Positions 20,609 through 33,744 of a DNA stretch of 64,000 nucleotides are shown here, piece after piece (position 1 is the first letter of the stretch; every line of letters starts with the position of its first letter). The position numbers and the translations under genes were made by a program. The stretch is from the NCBI GenBank assembly GCA_047967505.1, contig CM106539.1; one strand, 5' to 3'. The notes under the pieces are model-generated. The model was not told the DNA's origin, did not search any database, and was given only the letters and a program-made list of their open reading frames with translations. This DNA is from Dipteris shenzhenensis. Its lineage: Eukaryota > Polypodiophyta > Polypodiopsida > Gleicheniales.

Positions 20609-23573
20609 ATGGTGCAGCACATGACCAATTCTGTGACAAGTGCAGAAGAAAGCAATGATGTGTGGTATGTTGACTCAAGTGCATCAAACCACATGATAGG
20701 TCACGTAGAATGGATGCAGGATGCAAGGAAAATGGAAAGACCAGGATTTGTGGAGACTGGTGATGATACTGAACATCCTATTGTGCAGATTGGTAAAATT
20801 CATTTGTCTATGCAGGATGGGAAAAAGAAATACCTGTCTAATGTATTTCATGTCCCGAATATCACCAAGAACCTAGTTTCTGTTGGTCAAATGGTTGAGC
20901 AGGGCTTGCAGGTTAGATTTAATCCTCATGGATGCTTTATTGAGGATATGAAAAATAAAGGTCGCTTGATAGCAAAAGGGAAGAAGAAGGGCAGGATGTT
21001 TACGTTGGATGCGAACATGCCTGAATTGAGTACATCAATGTTTGCACATGGGACCGGCGTAGTTGCAGATATTGATATCTGGCATAAACGCATTGGTCAT
21101 GTTAATGTACAGCGACTTAAATTAATGCATGCCCAAAATATTATTGAAGGATTGCCTAAGTTCAAGGTTGCAGAAATGCATAAGGTATGTGAAGCCTGTC
21201 AATTTGGAAAACAGGCAAGGAAACCATTTCCTAGACATGTTCAAGAGAGTAAGACGCCATTGCAATTAATCCACTCTGATGTGTGGACTACTAAAGCTGC
21301 ATCTATTGGAGGCTGTCATTATTTTGTCACTTTTATTGATGACTACAGCAGAAAAGTTTGGGTGTATTTTATGAGAAAGAAAAGTGAAGTGTTTGGGCAT
21401 TTCAAAGCTTTTAATGCTATGGTTCAAAAAGAAACAGGCCTGCAAATAAAATACCTAAGGTCAGATGGAGGGGGAGAGTACCTCTCAAATGAGTTTGCAA
21501 GGTTTCTGCAAGAGCATGGCATAAAGCAACAATATTCATGCAGTCATACCCCATAGCAAAATGGACTTGCAGAAAGGAAAAACAGACATATTGGAGAGGT
21601 ATCTCATGCCATGCTCGATGAAAAAGACCTGCTAGATTATTATTAGGCTGAAGCAGTTACTACAGCAGTCTACATAATGAACAAGACTCCCACTGCAGCA
21701 ATACATGGCATGACACGAGAGGAGAGGTATACTGGTAGGAAACCAGATATTTCTCATTTGAAAGTTTTTTGTTGCATTGGCTATGTTCATGTGCCAGATG
21801 AGTTGAGATCTAAATTGGATCTAAAAGCTGAGAAGTGCATCTTTATTGGTTATTCTCTGCAGCAAAAAGGGTATAGATGTTATAATCCTTCTACTCATAA
21901 GTTGACAATGAGCAGATATGTTGTTTTTGATGAGATGAGTAGCTGGTATAAACCAGTAAATGTGATCGATGATGTAGATGCACAAAATGGTAATGCTGCA
22001 CAGAATTCACAGCAACAATCACAAAATATTAGTGGACCTGTAGTGTCCTAGCAGTGGTTCACACACTTCGCCATGGATAGGCAAATTGAGATCAGGAGGA
22101 TCTCCTCAAAGCAATGCAAATAGTGGTATGCAAGTATCACGAAAAGGAAAAGAGGAAGTAGATCAGCCCATGGTTGATGTGAATGCAGGTCACTCTTATG
22201 TGGATGGTGAATCCAGTGGCTCAGAACAGAGCCTTGATGATGAGTTGGGTATTCCTTCTATTGTTACACCTGGAGTAAGGAAGACAAGGGATGTTTTGAG
22301 AGCACCTAGTAGTGAACCTATTTTGTGTAAGTCTACCAGAGCAAGGTATCTTGTGGATAGGCTGAAATTTGATGGATTTACAGCCATTCACTATGCCTAT
22401 ATAGTCAAAGTGATACATGAACCAAAACCCACTTCTTTTGAGCAAGCCATGGGAAAAGAAAAATGGGAGAAAGCCATGGATGAAGAAATGGATGCCTTAG
22501 AAGCAAATGCTACATCGGAATTGGTGCCTTTGCCTAAAGACAAGAATGCAATTGGCTCTGCAAGTGCATTTATAAGGTGAAGCACAATGCAGATGGTTTT
22601 GTGAATAGATACAAGGCAAGATTAGTTGTCAAGGGGTATGCACAAACATATGGCATTGATTATGAAGAAACATTCAGTCCGGTTGCAAGGATGGCAACCG
22701 TAAGAGCAATCATTGCTATGGCTACATCAAAGGGATGGTCTTTACATCAAATGGATGTAAAGAATGCTTTCTTGCATGGTGATTTGCAAGAAGAGGTCTA
22801 TATTTAGCAACCACCAGGTTATGTTCGTTTTGTTCATCTTGAGTTTATTTGCAGGTTGAAGAAAGCCTTGTATGGTTTGAAGCAAGCACCCAGAGCATGG
22901 TCTGACAAGATAGGACAGTATCTTGTCACTATTGGCTTTCAGATTTCCAAGGCAGATTTCTCACTTTATGTGAGAAAAACAGAGAAAGAAAGGCATTATG
23001 CTGCTTGTCATTTATGCTGATGATTTGATCATCACAGGTGATAGTGATGAAGATATCCTTCATGTGAAAATGCTATTAAAGCAGAAGTTTGAGATGAAGG
23101 ATTTGGGAGAGCTGCGTTACTTCTTGGGCATTGAGGTGATTAGATCCACAAGTGGGATATGGCTCTTACAGAGGCAGGATGGATTGGACATGCTATCCAA
23201 ATATGGGATGACAGGTTGTAAGCCTATTTCAGTTTCTTTGGAGTAGAATGTGAAGTTGAGCGCAGATGCAGGTGAGCTTCTGGAAGACCCTACTATGTAC
23301 AGACGCATAGTAGGAAGTTTGATTTATATGACTATTACCAGGCCAGATTTGAGCTATGTTGTTGGGTTGGTAAGTCAGTTTATGCAAGCTCCAAGGAAAC
23401 TGCATTTGGATGTGGCTAGACGCATACTAAGGTATGTGAAGTCCACATTGCAGTATGGACTATTTTATGAGACTGGGTTTCAAATACACTAATGCTGATT
23501 GGGCTGGTAGTATTTCTAATAGATGATCTACCAGTGGATATGTGTTCTCTTTTGGGAGTGCTGCAGTCTCAAG
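20609..23573 (+). pseudogene. Ty1/copia pol: protease, integrase, reverse transcriptase, partial RNase H
   Basis: Protease: WYVDSSASNHMIG (about 20663), where family members usually have DSGAS, so the catalytic Gly is Ser. Integrase: HHCC finger (IWHKRIGH and CEACQFGKQ), then HSDVW, FIDDYSRKVWVYF, LRSDGGGEY and NGLAERKNR, so the DDE residues are present. Reverse transcriptase: [39 protein letters not shown] and an intact YADD (about 23008). RNase H starts (ADWAG, STSGYVFSFG) but sequence ends at about 23573, so the 3' end and 3' LTR are lost. Frameshifts lie near 22060, 22557, 22985 and 23485. Stops are TAG at 21554, 21644, 22049, 22805 and 23244, and TGA at 23524. Order PR-INT-RT-RH proves Ty1/copia. 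Confidence 0.95.
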
Positions 23574-26360
23574 TCCTACATACCTGTTTGCTTTATAAAC
23601 ATTTGCATTTTATGATTTTGTATGTTTCTATAGATTTATTGGATTAAAATACCCCGTATTATTGGGCCCACATTATATGGTTACATATTTCTAGGTAGAT
23701 GCCTTGGGTGCACTCTAAAAATAGATATTGCAATTAGACTATGAAATTAGATATTGCAAAGATCTAAGAGACCTTAGATCTATAGAAAATAGATTACTCT
23801 CTGAAGGTAGGCCCATAAAGTTGAGTGACTTTGTAGATGTTGCCTCGAAAATGAGTCGAAGTATAATATATTGCATATATCACAAGAGAACACAAAGGAT
23901 AAGTACCTTCAATGAAGTCAAACTTTTAAAGGCAAAGAAACGAGTTCAAATGGGTAGTGGTATTATATAAGAAATTGATAGAAGTAATAATGGCCCGTAA
24001 GGGGCCATTGTAGTTCTCTTGAAGTTATGCATTAATAGTAAAGGAGGAAGTAGAATTATTCAAGGAAAAAGGATTCCCAAAGTCAAGATTCTCTTGTTCA
24101 CATGTAGATCCTATTAGTTTTGCCAAGGAAAAAGGAAAAAGGAACATAAAAAAGTATGGAGAAATATTGGGGTTCGTGAATCAATAGAGGCAAAGATAGG
24201 GGGTAGACATTAATATAGGCAACGAAAAAGGGTAGAGACCTCTCCAAGGAGGGGACTTTTTAGAAACACCTTTGAACAACATGTATTCAACTGGTAATAA
24301 CTATACCCTACTAATATACATGTCATGCATTTCTTTTCTTTATAGAAATTTGCTTTTTTAAATTTTGGGAATCAAAAAATACCTTATGTATGTATATTTT
24401 TGTGAATTTATGGGATTAAAAAATCCCCTATACTATGTACACACATCATATGATTAAAGATTTTTAGGTGCACCCCATGAGGCAGAGACCATGGAAAAGC
24501 TTAGCAAAAGGGAAATAGATCACTCAAACTTAAATCCAAGGCTAAGTCCTCAAATAAGGTGCAGCAATAGTTGATAAACCAGAGCAAAAAGTAAAAGGCA
24601 AAAACTTTGTACAAAGCTAACTAATTCAAGATGGCTTGGTTGAGGTTGAGAGGCTGGTAAGCTAGATGAAATGCTTGAGCCTTGAAATAGGGAAGGCACA
24701 ATCTAGAAAGAGGTGGACACGAATTTGGAAAGCACATGCAAGGATGACATGTGGAGAAAGATAGATTTGGCAAGTGCAGCGAAAGGGGGTTTCCACTTTC
24801 TGAGCGAAAACCCCCGAGCGACGAGCGGACAAAAGGTGGGGTTCAAAATATATAGGCTCAAGTCATTTTTGGGAAGCACAAAATTCCAAATTATGTCAAG
24901 GAATATGTAAGTAAATATGAAATATTGATGAACAGAGATAGATATAAATATACCTTTATATAAGATACATATATAATGTCCAAATGGCAACCTATTTTAT
25001 GACTTTCAAATATCCTTTCTTTTCCTTTCACCATTGGTTGGATCGTAAAATTTTGAGCAAATATCCTCTTTACAGCTCCTCGGGATGAGCTAAGAAAAAT
25101 ATTTAACGCCTTATTAATAGACCCTCTAAGTGTATTCTGCTAGAGCAACAGTGGTTTGAAGAGCTTGCCCCAACACTATTCCACCGACAGAATACCCTTG
25201 GAGGACCTACAAAAGAATGGGTCATAACTTTTTCTCCTTAGCTTAGATTGAGGAGTTGTAAAAAGGAAAAATATTCAAAATTCATAATCTATGCAATGGT
25301 AGGCTTCAAATTATAATTTTTATAGGTATAGAAGAGATAAATTGGAAATTTCAAGATGTATATGAAAGTTACAACTTTTTTCTAATTCATATTATGGTAG
25401 GAAGGAGTGCAGTAGGGACCACATTTCCTTAAAAGTACTTAGGTTTGGAGAATTGGGAATATTTTGAAAATACCTCCCTTTCCTTCCCATATTTGATGAT
25501 TAATTTATGATCAATAATAATGGCTTCAATTATGAGATTTTCAATATCCTTTTCCTACTCATCCAAGAAATATGGTATACATTGTTACATGAGATCTTCT
25601 CAATACTTCAAATATGGGATTGCTAAAGCTAAGGGAAACCCTTTTAAATTGATAGAATTACCATAATCCTCAAAAGAGAGTATGGTAGGGAGGGATTTAT
25701 AGCAATTTCTAAAGTGTTCACTATTTGTTCTCATATAGATGATGTTCTCTAAAATGAGGGTTATAATGATAAATAAGTACGTATATGGTTCCATAAATGA
25801 GAAATTAAGAAACAATTGTATATCCCTTTGAGAAATTTACTAGCATGGTTGGTGTCAACATTATCGCTCAAACTTTTCTACTTGTAAATTTTTGCTCAAA
25901 AAATGTGCACATCTCGAAGCGAAAGATAGCTTGTAGGCCACATAGTTCACTGAAGAGAAATGGGAGTCTTTATGCCATAAAGTCCTTAAAAGGTACTCCT
26001 AAATGTACATTTTGAACTTGCTTTTAGTGCTAGAAAAGAAAAGTACGCATGATCTAGAACATGTATTAAAAGAGGACCGATTTGTATTCAAAGATATTGC
26101 TAGTCATATCATAAGCATGGTCTGGAACATGCATGCAAGGAAAAATTTAGGAAAAATTAGGGAAAATTTAGCGAGAACATAAGGACATAAGGAGCCAGAT
26201 TAGGGGTAAGTTGGGAAAGGGAGAGGATTTGGGGTAACTTAGGAGAAAGAGAGGAAAGAAGGGTAGAGAGAGGGTGGGGGGGGAAATCAGAGAGAGAGAG
26301 GGGGGAGTTTTCCAAAGGGGCATAAAGGGAAGAAATGTGATTTGCATGGATAGAAGAGAA
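23574..26360. other. AT-rich sequence without recognised gene
   Basis: Follows the abrupt end of the copia RNase H. A diverged direct repeat of about 130 bp (TTTAT(T/G)GGATTAAAA...TTTxTAGGT) lies at about 23620-23715 and 24400-24475. An open frame at 23728-23970 containing RDLRSIENRLLSEGRPIKLS is not recognised. From 26200 the sequence is purine-rich. No RNA gene seen. Confidence 0.5.
25122..25204. repeat. imperfect hairpin
   Basis: CCCTCTAAGTGTATTCTG (25122-25139) is the near reverse complement of CAGAATACCCTTGGAGG (25188-25204). The arms are 17-18 bp. It could be a regulatory hairpin of an old LTR element or chance; nothing else supports a function. Confidence 0.6.
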
Positions 26361-26368
26361 AAGAGGAA

Positions 26369-26402
<34 letters not shown>

Positions 26403-26474
26403 TGCGCGCGCGTGCATGTGTGTGTGCGCACGTGTGTGTGCATGTGTGCATGCGTGTGTGTGTGTGTGTGTGCT
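26361..26474. repeat. TG/CG alternating tract
   Basis: (TG)n, then GTGTGCGCGCGCGTGCATGTG and more TG/CG/CA steps for over 100 bp. Like the tract at 4.6 kb it is Z-DNA-prone. It ends exactly where the duplicated block (copy 1) begins. Confidence 0.9.
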
Positions 26475-27050
26475 ACCTACTATTTCAATGAATCTAAATC
26501 TCCACTACCCAACATCCTTAGTCATAGCTTCGAAAGGCCCCTGGCAGCCATTGTTTCATCATGACTATAATTACATCTATGTTAAGATTTAAGGGTGCAG
26601 CAAAGAGAATCCCTGAGTAAGAAGAATTCTATCTAATTACTCTAGCTACATTTCTAATCAAGAATCCAAGAGAGAGATTTCTAGCTGCATCTCTAATCGA
26701 GGATCCAAGAGAATAACTCCTTATCAATTTTCGCAAAGTTAAAAACCATAACATAGTTTCCAAATTCAACAAGTTACAAGGTGGTTCAATTTTCAGTTCT
26801 CATTGTTAACAGATCCATTTCTATAAGTGTGCATGATAGGGTTGAGAGTACTATATCTTTCATCATAAGTCTCCCAAATGTATCCTTCAAGGTAGCCAAC
26901 ATCCTTTTTCACAATACGATGCCCAAGACTTTACTTGCAAATCCGATGGAGAGGTGTGCCAACTCACCTGCATCCATCCACAAGCACAGCATGTTAGAAC
27001 ATGAATACAATGCACTGTGGGATTGCAAGCTTCAATGTCGGCACATAGTT
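26475..27050. repeat. duplicated block, copy 1, left part
   Basis: From CTACTATTTCAATGAATC to about 27050 this matches 30900-31680 at high identity apart from an extra segment in the other copy. Both strands carry open frames (plus: ANPMERCANSPASIHKHSML; minus: GFASKVLGIVLRKRMLATLK) that are conserved between the copies. I recognise neither. The sequence is probably part of a transposable element. Confidence 0.85.
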
Positions 27051-27744
27051 GTTGTTACGAAAAATATATTTCTGATATATATCTTGTTTTGGACATTATT
27101 ATTTTAGTCAAGTGTGACTATGGCAAAGTACTCCATAGGAGCGCACCAGATGTGACGAGGGTCCTAGTGGATACTTTGTGTGGTTAGTTGGGGACGCCTA
27201 ACTAGCTTGTGTTTTGCCATGCTAGATGGTTGGTATTGTGGGTGATTCCATGTTAATACTGATGTCACTAGTGTTATTGGTGTTGTGCTTGATTATTGTG
27301 CTTTGAGAGCGGTTATGTTGGGATTGGTTGATTCGATGATTCGTTCAATCGATTGTTAATAACTAATGTAATTGGCGGCTTGAGTATAGGTGATGGAACT
27401 CATAGCGAGGATTGGAGTTAGTGCGAGGGTACCAATTGAGGTGTCACACAGTGCATTATATATGGCCATGGGCCAATTTTGTATTTGTTTTATTATTGCA
27501 AGTTTGAGCAATATATTTTGTTGAGGACATAATTCATTTTGGGACCTAAGATGGCTATGTAAAGCAAATCCCTCATTTTTGGATGAGAGTGATAATTTTG
27601 GCTCCTTGGTGCTTTTATGGAATATCATAAAATACTCTAGATGAGGAAGCATGAGCCACTCATCTAGGGGGGGGAGATTGTACCCAGTCTAGTGTCGCTT
27701 TTGTGGTGTGATTATGTTCTTCTTCTCCAATTGATTAAGTGGTG
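27051..27744. other. segment unique to copy 1
   Basis: Lies between the two parts shared with the other copy and differs from the 2.1 kb found at the same place there. No gene recognised. Confidence 0.5.
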
Positions 27745-28420
27745 AAAATCTTGTTGCTCAACCAAGTAGCTAGGAGACCGATGAGAAGCAGGCTGGACAA
27801 CAGTATGGAGAGGCTCATAGTATAGGGAAGGGTAGGCCAAGAGTTCGGGTGCTAGGAAGAAGAGGAGTCCTAGGCAACGAGCATGTGTTCCAAGATAGAA
27901 GAAGAAGGGGGAAAAGGCTATGGGCATGTGGCCACCTCTTTTCCCACTCCCAAGTACTAACTTTTTACCCTCATCATTAATCTCCATCTAGGCATACTTA
28001 GTACCTTCAAAATGCCAACCAAAAATCAAGAACCACTATTCAAAAAATCTTCTTGTCACAAATTCTTCTTGTCAGGACTAAGACATAATTGCGGTGTAGT
28101 ATCCATTTGTACCTCACTTGTAGTATTCACAATTCTCTTCATATCTTATAAGTGCAAAATGCATGTAACATATCAACTCCTTATAAATATCTAATGTTGT
28201 GTGGGCATGGTGGTCCAGTATCAAGATGTAAGCTTAATATCCCAGTGGTCCATGCATAGTTCCACGACTCCTAATAGTCCATTAGAGTGGTCCTTGGATA
28301 CCCTATGATCATAGGGGGTCACAAGGGTCCCCAACGGGAGGAGTTTGTGTGTGTGTGTGTGTGTGTGTTTAAAATAAAAAACCTTTCAACAATACGGCAC
28401 ACGAAGCTGAAATAAGGGTG
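27745..28420. repeat. duplicated block, copy 1, right part
   Basis: From AAAATCTTGTTGCTCAACCA through a (TG)n tract at about 28347 and AAAATAAAAACCT, matching 33748-34380. Identity is high, with small indels. Confidence 0.85.
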
Positions 28421-29243
28421 GATAAAAAATTATTTATTACATGGTTGTTCATACAAAGTGTAAACAAAAATTATAACGCCGGTGCAGTTTTGACAAGCAT
28501 CTTACTTATTGAAGAAGAGAATTTGCATACTTGCCACGATCCAACAAGAAAACATGATAAGAACTAGGTTAACTTAAGTTGGGAAGACAGGCGTCATAAA
28601 CCCTCCTCCCTTGTTATCAGGGTCAATATAAATTAGAAGCTTAGCCAAAAACTTAACCAACTTCATGTAAAATTTTCCAAGTGTAAAAGATGGGTAGCTT
28701 TGAGTGTGGATTTGGTAGAGTATGTGGAAGGGGTAATCTTAATGGAATAGCTAGGGATAGGGTAGAGTGAATAAAATAAAACAAGAAAAAACTAGGTGAG
28801 AAACGAAATTAATAAGGTACAAATTAGGAATAGGATTGCTAAGGTAAGGTAGATACTGAAAGAACATCAATTAGTACACGATTAATTAACCAAGAGATAC
28901 TGAGTGTAATTGTAAGGAAATTTTATTTTTTTGATTAGAGGAAGCGAAACTATATACATGGAGAGAAGGGGACATAGTCATCTATAGGGAAAGAAAGGGG
29001 TAGAAGAAGGGCTTTTTAAAAAAAGCAAAAAATAGAGGGCAAATGAATAACTCAAGGATGGATTTTATAAGGGGGGAAATAACGAGAAAGAAGGGGAGAA
29101 TATCATAGGATAAATTCACCGGGAATTTAGGGGGGACGCAAATTGATTTAGAAGGGGATTTAGAGGGGAATGTAGAGGGGGGAATTATAGGAAAAAAAAA
29201 GGGGGGACATATCTTATTAGAGAGGGGGTTATGGAGCGAAAAA

Positions 29244-29283
<40 letters not shown>

Positions 29284-30074
29284 TATATAAATGGAGGGGG
29301 GTGTTTTACTAAAGCATATATATACATAGACTTAAAGGATATAAATACTAGGAGAGGGGGCGGGGGCGCACGTGGAGGGGACAGTGTACGTGTAATTGGA
29401 GGAATAAATGAAGGTTTAGTGGCAGCGGGCAGAGCTTGGAGATGGTTTGCTTAGTAGAAGGACTTTTATAGGCTAGGAAGAGAGTAGTCGGGAGGGTCAC
29501 TTAGGAAAGGGGGTTGAGGCTCGAGGTAGGTTAGGATAATAGGTGGACATATGTAGTTTAGGGAGGCGGGTCAGCTAGGTGAGCATAAAAATGCGTGTAG
29601 GTAGGAGGTTTAGAAAGTGCGGGGAGGGGGTCTAAATAGGCATAGAAGGTCTTAAATAAAGTAGAACGTTTTTTAATACAATTTAGGATTAGGATTAGGG
29701 GTTTAGTTAAAGGGGTAAATAGGATTAGTGGTTTAATTAAAGGGGTTTAGAAATAGAAAAAGGATTTAGGAGTAGTTTTAGTTAAAGGGGTTGGGAGTAG
29801 ATTAAATCAAGGGGGTTAGAACTTAACGAGAAAAAATATTGGAAAAAAATAGGTAGAAAAAGGCGGGTAATTAGGAAAAAAATTTAAAATTTTAGAAAAG
29901 AGACGAAATAAAGAGAGAAAAATTAAAGAAAATAATTAGAAAAAATGAAATAATTAGAAAAAATTATGAAATAATTAAGAGGAAGAAAGGAAATTAAAAG
30001 AAAATAATAAGACAAATTAAGGAGAAATTAAGGAAACATTTAATAAAATCCCAGAGAGAGAGAGAGAGAGAGCA

Positions 30075-30108
<34 letters not shown>

Positions 30109-30189
30109 GGGTCAAGGTCTAACAAAAAGAGCGGAAAGTGTAGGAAGAGTGTGTGTGTGTGAGTGTGTGAGTGTGTGTGTGTGTGTGTC

Positions 30190-30235
<46 letters not shown>

Positions 30236-30272
30236 AGCATGGGGCCAGGGTCTATATATAAAAGAGAGGAAG

Positions 30273-30310
<38 letters not shown>

Positions 30311-30350
30311 CCCACCAACCGCATTCCCGCACGTCTGACACACAATCCAA
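28345..30350 (+). repeat. purine-skewed repeat family, copy A
   Basis: Starts at a (TG)n tract, then at 28506-28660 has the family signature TTGGGAAGACAGGCGTCATA...CTTGTTATCAG. After this the plus strand is extremely purine-rich for about 1.5 kb (AGGGGGG, GAAATTAAGGAAA), with a (TA)n run at 29250-29290, TTTTATAGGCTAGG at about 29465, and (AG)n/(TG)n runs at 30052-30308. It has no coding frame. Three relatives are in this window. It may be a non-autonomous LTR element or another large non-coding TE. Confidence 0.65.
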
Positions 30351-30896
30351 GTGAGGGCAGCAGTCCGCCCATCACAATGGATTGGGTCAGACTATTGCCC
30401 TAGATAAAATCACATCATTTATAAGAAATAAAACTTGAGGGTAAATTTCCACTGGAATACATATCCCATTGTCGTAGTCGTGTATATGAGTGGCTCCTTA
30501 GAGTACTATTAAAGTAAAAGGCAATGTCAAATCTTTCTGACCAGTCGGTGGAAGATGTAAAAATTCCAGTAATGGGCCAGAAAGGCTCCAATACTAAGGG
30601 TATAAGAGTGATAAGGGTCAGGGACATCCATATAATATATCATGTGAAGGTCCCTTGATCAATTGGTCGAGGTCATGAGTAAAGGTTATTTCAAATGTTC
30701 CCATTGTACATATAACATTTGGTTCCATTGAACAACATCATGATAGCCCGGTATGCCAATGATAGGGGCAATAATGGATCCTCCTAGCCAAGTCTGGCTA
30801 GATCCTCATCAAGATTGACCAAGAAGGGATCTGTATGAGATGAAGCAAGTCCACCAAGTTAGGATCTTTGAAATCCAAGTGACCTTGCAACGGTGT
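30351..30896. other. no recognisable gene
   Basis: Spacer between copy A and the second copy of the duplicated block. No coding or RNA signal recognised. Confidence 0.5.
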
Positions 30897-31690
30897 GTGT
30901 TACCTACTATTTCAATGAATCTAAATCTCCACTACCCAACATCCTTAGTCATAGCTTCGAAAGGCCCCTGGCAGCTACCTAGATGAATCCAGGAACATTC
31001 CCAAACTCATCCTCTAAAAACACAACATAGTGCAGTTTCAATCTCATGATAGTCACTCACAAGGTTGAAAACCATAAACTCCATCATGCATAGCAGGGAC
31101 TAGCTACTATGACATCCCCACTGACGTCATCAGCGCCCAACAGTGGGTGTAGACCATAGCTTCGAAAGGCCCCTGGCAGCAACCATTGTTTCATCATGAC
31201 TATAATTACATCTATGTTAAGATTTAAAGCTGCAACAAAGAGAATCCCTGAGCAAGAAGAATTCTATCTAATTACTCTAGCTGCATTTCTAATCAAGAAT
31301 CCAAGAGAGAGATTTCTAGCTGCATCTCTAATCGAGGATCCAAGAGAATAACTCCTTATCAATTTTTGCAAAGTTAAAAGCCATAACATAATTTTTAAAT
31401 TACAAGGTAGTTCAATTTTCAGTTCTCATTGTTAACAGATCCATTTCTATAAGTGTGCATGATAGGGTCAAGAGTACTATATCTTTCATCATAAGTCTCC
31501 CAAATGTATCCTTCAAGGTAGCCAACATCCTTTTCCGCAATACGATGCCCAAGACTTTACTTGCAAATCCAATGGAGAGGTGTGCCAACTCACCTGCATC
31601 CATCCACAAGCATAGCATGTTAGAACATGAATACAATGCACTGTGGGACTGCAGGCTTCAGTCTCGGCACACAATTGTTATCCGTGTCAC
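30897..31690. repeat. duplicated block, copy 2, left part
   Basis: Matches 26475-27050. An extra segment of about 180 bp (about 30981-31157) is present here and is flanked on both sides by CATAGCTTCGAAAGGCCCCT..., a 26-bp sequence that occurs only once in copy 1. The frame ANPMERCANSPASIHKHSML is also open in this copy. Confidence 0.85.
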
Positions 31691-33744
31691 TCTATCTAGA
31701 CTAGCAATATCAAATCTTGGCATTCTAGTATTCGAAAAAGATCAAAGGTTCGCTTTTAAAGAGTTAAAGAAATGCGTATAAAATGTTAAAGTGATTCTCA
31801 AGGGAATATATGGAATAATCACAAGCCCTGTTGTCCTTTATTTTCAATTCTTATCCAAGCATAACATTGAATCATCTTAGACCTACAAATAAGAACCCTG
31901 AAAAACTGATGCATAGAAACCTGCATAAAAATTTCCATGAAGTATTCATAGCAGGCTAGAAGAATTCCCAAGGGAGTAACCAGATTTTTCAAAATTCCTT
32001 GGGACCTTAAGGAAAAGACATTAATCATGAAATGGAGCCCTCCGTTTTCCATATCAAGGTTATCCATGTTCCTAACCCTACAAGATAAAGTCTTAAAAGG
32101 GTCTCCATATCAAGGTTACCCATGCTGCTAACCCTGGAAGATAAAGTCTTAAAAGAGTCTCCAGTACCTACATCCCACGGTGAATCTATTTATAAGTAGA
32201 AAAGAATATCCCCGCTAAGGGGTGTTGCAATGGATTCAAGCTCAATAGAATTATGTATTAACTGATCCATGCAACATAAATACCACCAATTAAACTAATT
32301 GTCCCCATATCCATCCATGGGATCCACCTTGTCCAACCAAGGTTAGTGAATCTGTTAGGACACCATAGTCTATTCTAAAAAGAATATGCTAGGGGATTTT
32401 ATAAGTGTAAACATTTTTAAGGGGATCTTGCAGGAACCTTAGCGTGTATGATCAATTCCTCCCCAATAACTAGGTGAGGATCAATTCAATTCCCTGACAA
32501 GTACAAGTGGGCAATCCAATTATTAAAGGGGACTATCCAAGACCATCCTATGAGTGCTATCGGAGTACCATAAGGTCCAAAAGGGGATTAAAAGCTAGTA
32601 AAAGGCCTTATAGTCTATGTATAAAATAACCCAAAATATTTACATTAAGCTATATTCCCCTTACCATTCCTTATCGGCCAAAGGGCCGTAGACCACATCC
32701 TACAAGTTCCACATAAAAGCTATCCGTTGCGAAGACAATCAAGATATAGGATCTCCACGCTTGTTCTTCAATAGCACATGCTATGGCCATCTGTATATAA
32801 CATGCTCTAGGATTTCATATCCAATTCCATGCAAACCTTAGAAAAGATTTTTCTCCTCTTCTATAATCAGTCCAAAGTTCAAGCGGCTAGGCCTTATGCT
32901 CAACAAATGTTTGCAAGGATATCGACCTGTTAGAAGCTTTGTGACTACCCCACCGTTTCTCCTTGCATGCATCTCTAGTCAATTAGATATCTTATAGGAG
33001 TAGTTAGCACAATAATGTGGCAGCGTATATACTTGCATGAGAGAGCGAAATGCTCTCTACCATGGCAAGTCCTTCTTCATAGCAAAAGTGAGTCATGGAA
33101 GGTCAAAAAATGGCTGCTCCTCAGAGTCCGGTTGCTCCTCCAAGTCTCCCTGTGCGAAAGAAATAATAAGTAAGCTTGGATGCCAATATATAGACTGTGT
33201 CTTGGGTTTTGCTTCTGTGTTGGTTCACAGAGAGTGCTACGGGAGAGTTGCTTGAGTGTAAATAGCAAGGGGATCGTCATTGTGTAGGCTCCTTTTTTTT
33301 TTAAATCTCTACTCCCTTCTGGGTCGTGACCCATTCCATTGGGCCGAGTATTCCCCGGAGGAAATTATCAAAGGAGAAGAGACTCAGAACTACAATATTC
33401 AAAGAGCGGCTTATGTAGCATGTATTTGAGAGGTGACTCCAGCCTGGTAGGAGCCATGGCATAAGAAGTTCACTTGCTAGCTATAGAGCTGCAGCAGCGA
33501 CTATAGCAGGAGCTATTGGAGAGCTCTAGCTTTATGGACTTTAACTTGTATGTGAAGGCAAGGAGACTAAGCTCCAAAGCATATGATCTAGTACAAGGAA
33601 TAAAGATCGCAAACCTGAGGGGATGCGCTTGCTTGTCCCTCGAGTCTCTAGAGCTGTGTGCCAGCCTTGAATTTGTTTTGCTTCTCTTCCCTTGAGTCTC
33701 TGGAGCTACATGCCAATCTCAAACCCGAGTCTTCCTAATTGTTC
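31691..33744. other. segment unique to copy 2
   Basis: No gene recognised. At about 32050-32165 a unit of roughly 55 bp (TATCAAGGTTA(T/C)CCATG...AAGATAAAGTCTTAAAAG) is duplicated in tandem. The remainder is AT-rich with many short duplications. Confidence 0.5.

Noticed and set aside
19646-23573. A host using UAG as a Gln codon
   Set aside because: Some TAGs are at Trp positions, there are frameshifts, and other elements in the window also have TAA and TGA stops; the FKBP and ACT-like exons need no recoding.
29680-29840. Telomere-like GGATTAGGATTAGGGGTTTAG stretch
   Set aside because: Too degenerate and embedded in a purine-rich repeat; no run of TTTAGGG units.
30112-30403. Open frames of His-Thr, Ser-Leu, Arg-Glu and Cys-Val repeats
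   Set aside because: They come from (TG)n and (AG)n runs read in different frames.
26781-31781. Conserved frame ANPMERCANSPASIHKHSML as a host gene
   Set aside because: It occurs in both copies of a duplicated repeat block and both strands are open, so coding selection is not shown.
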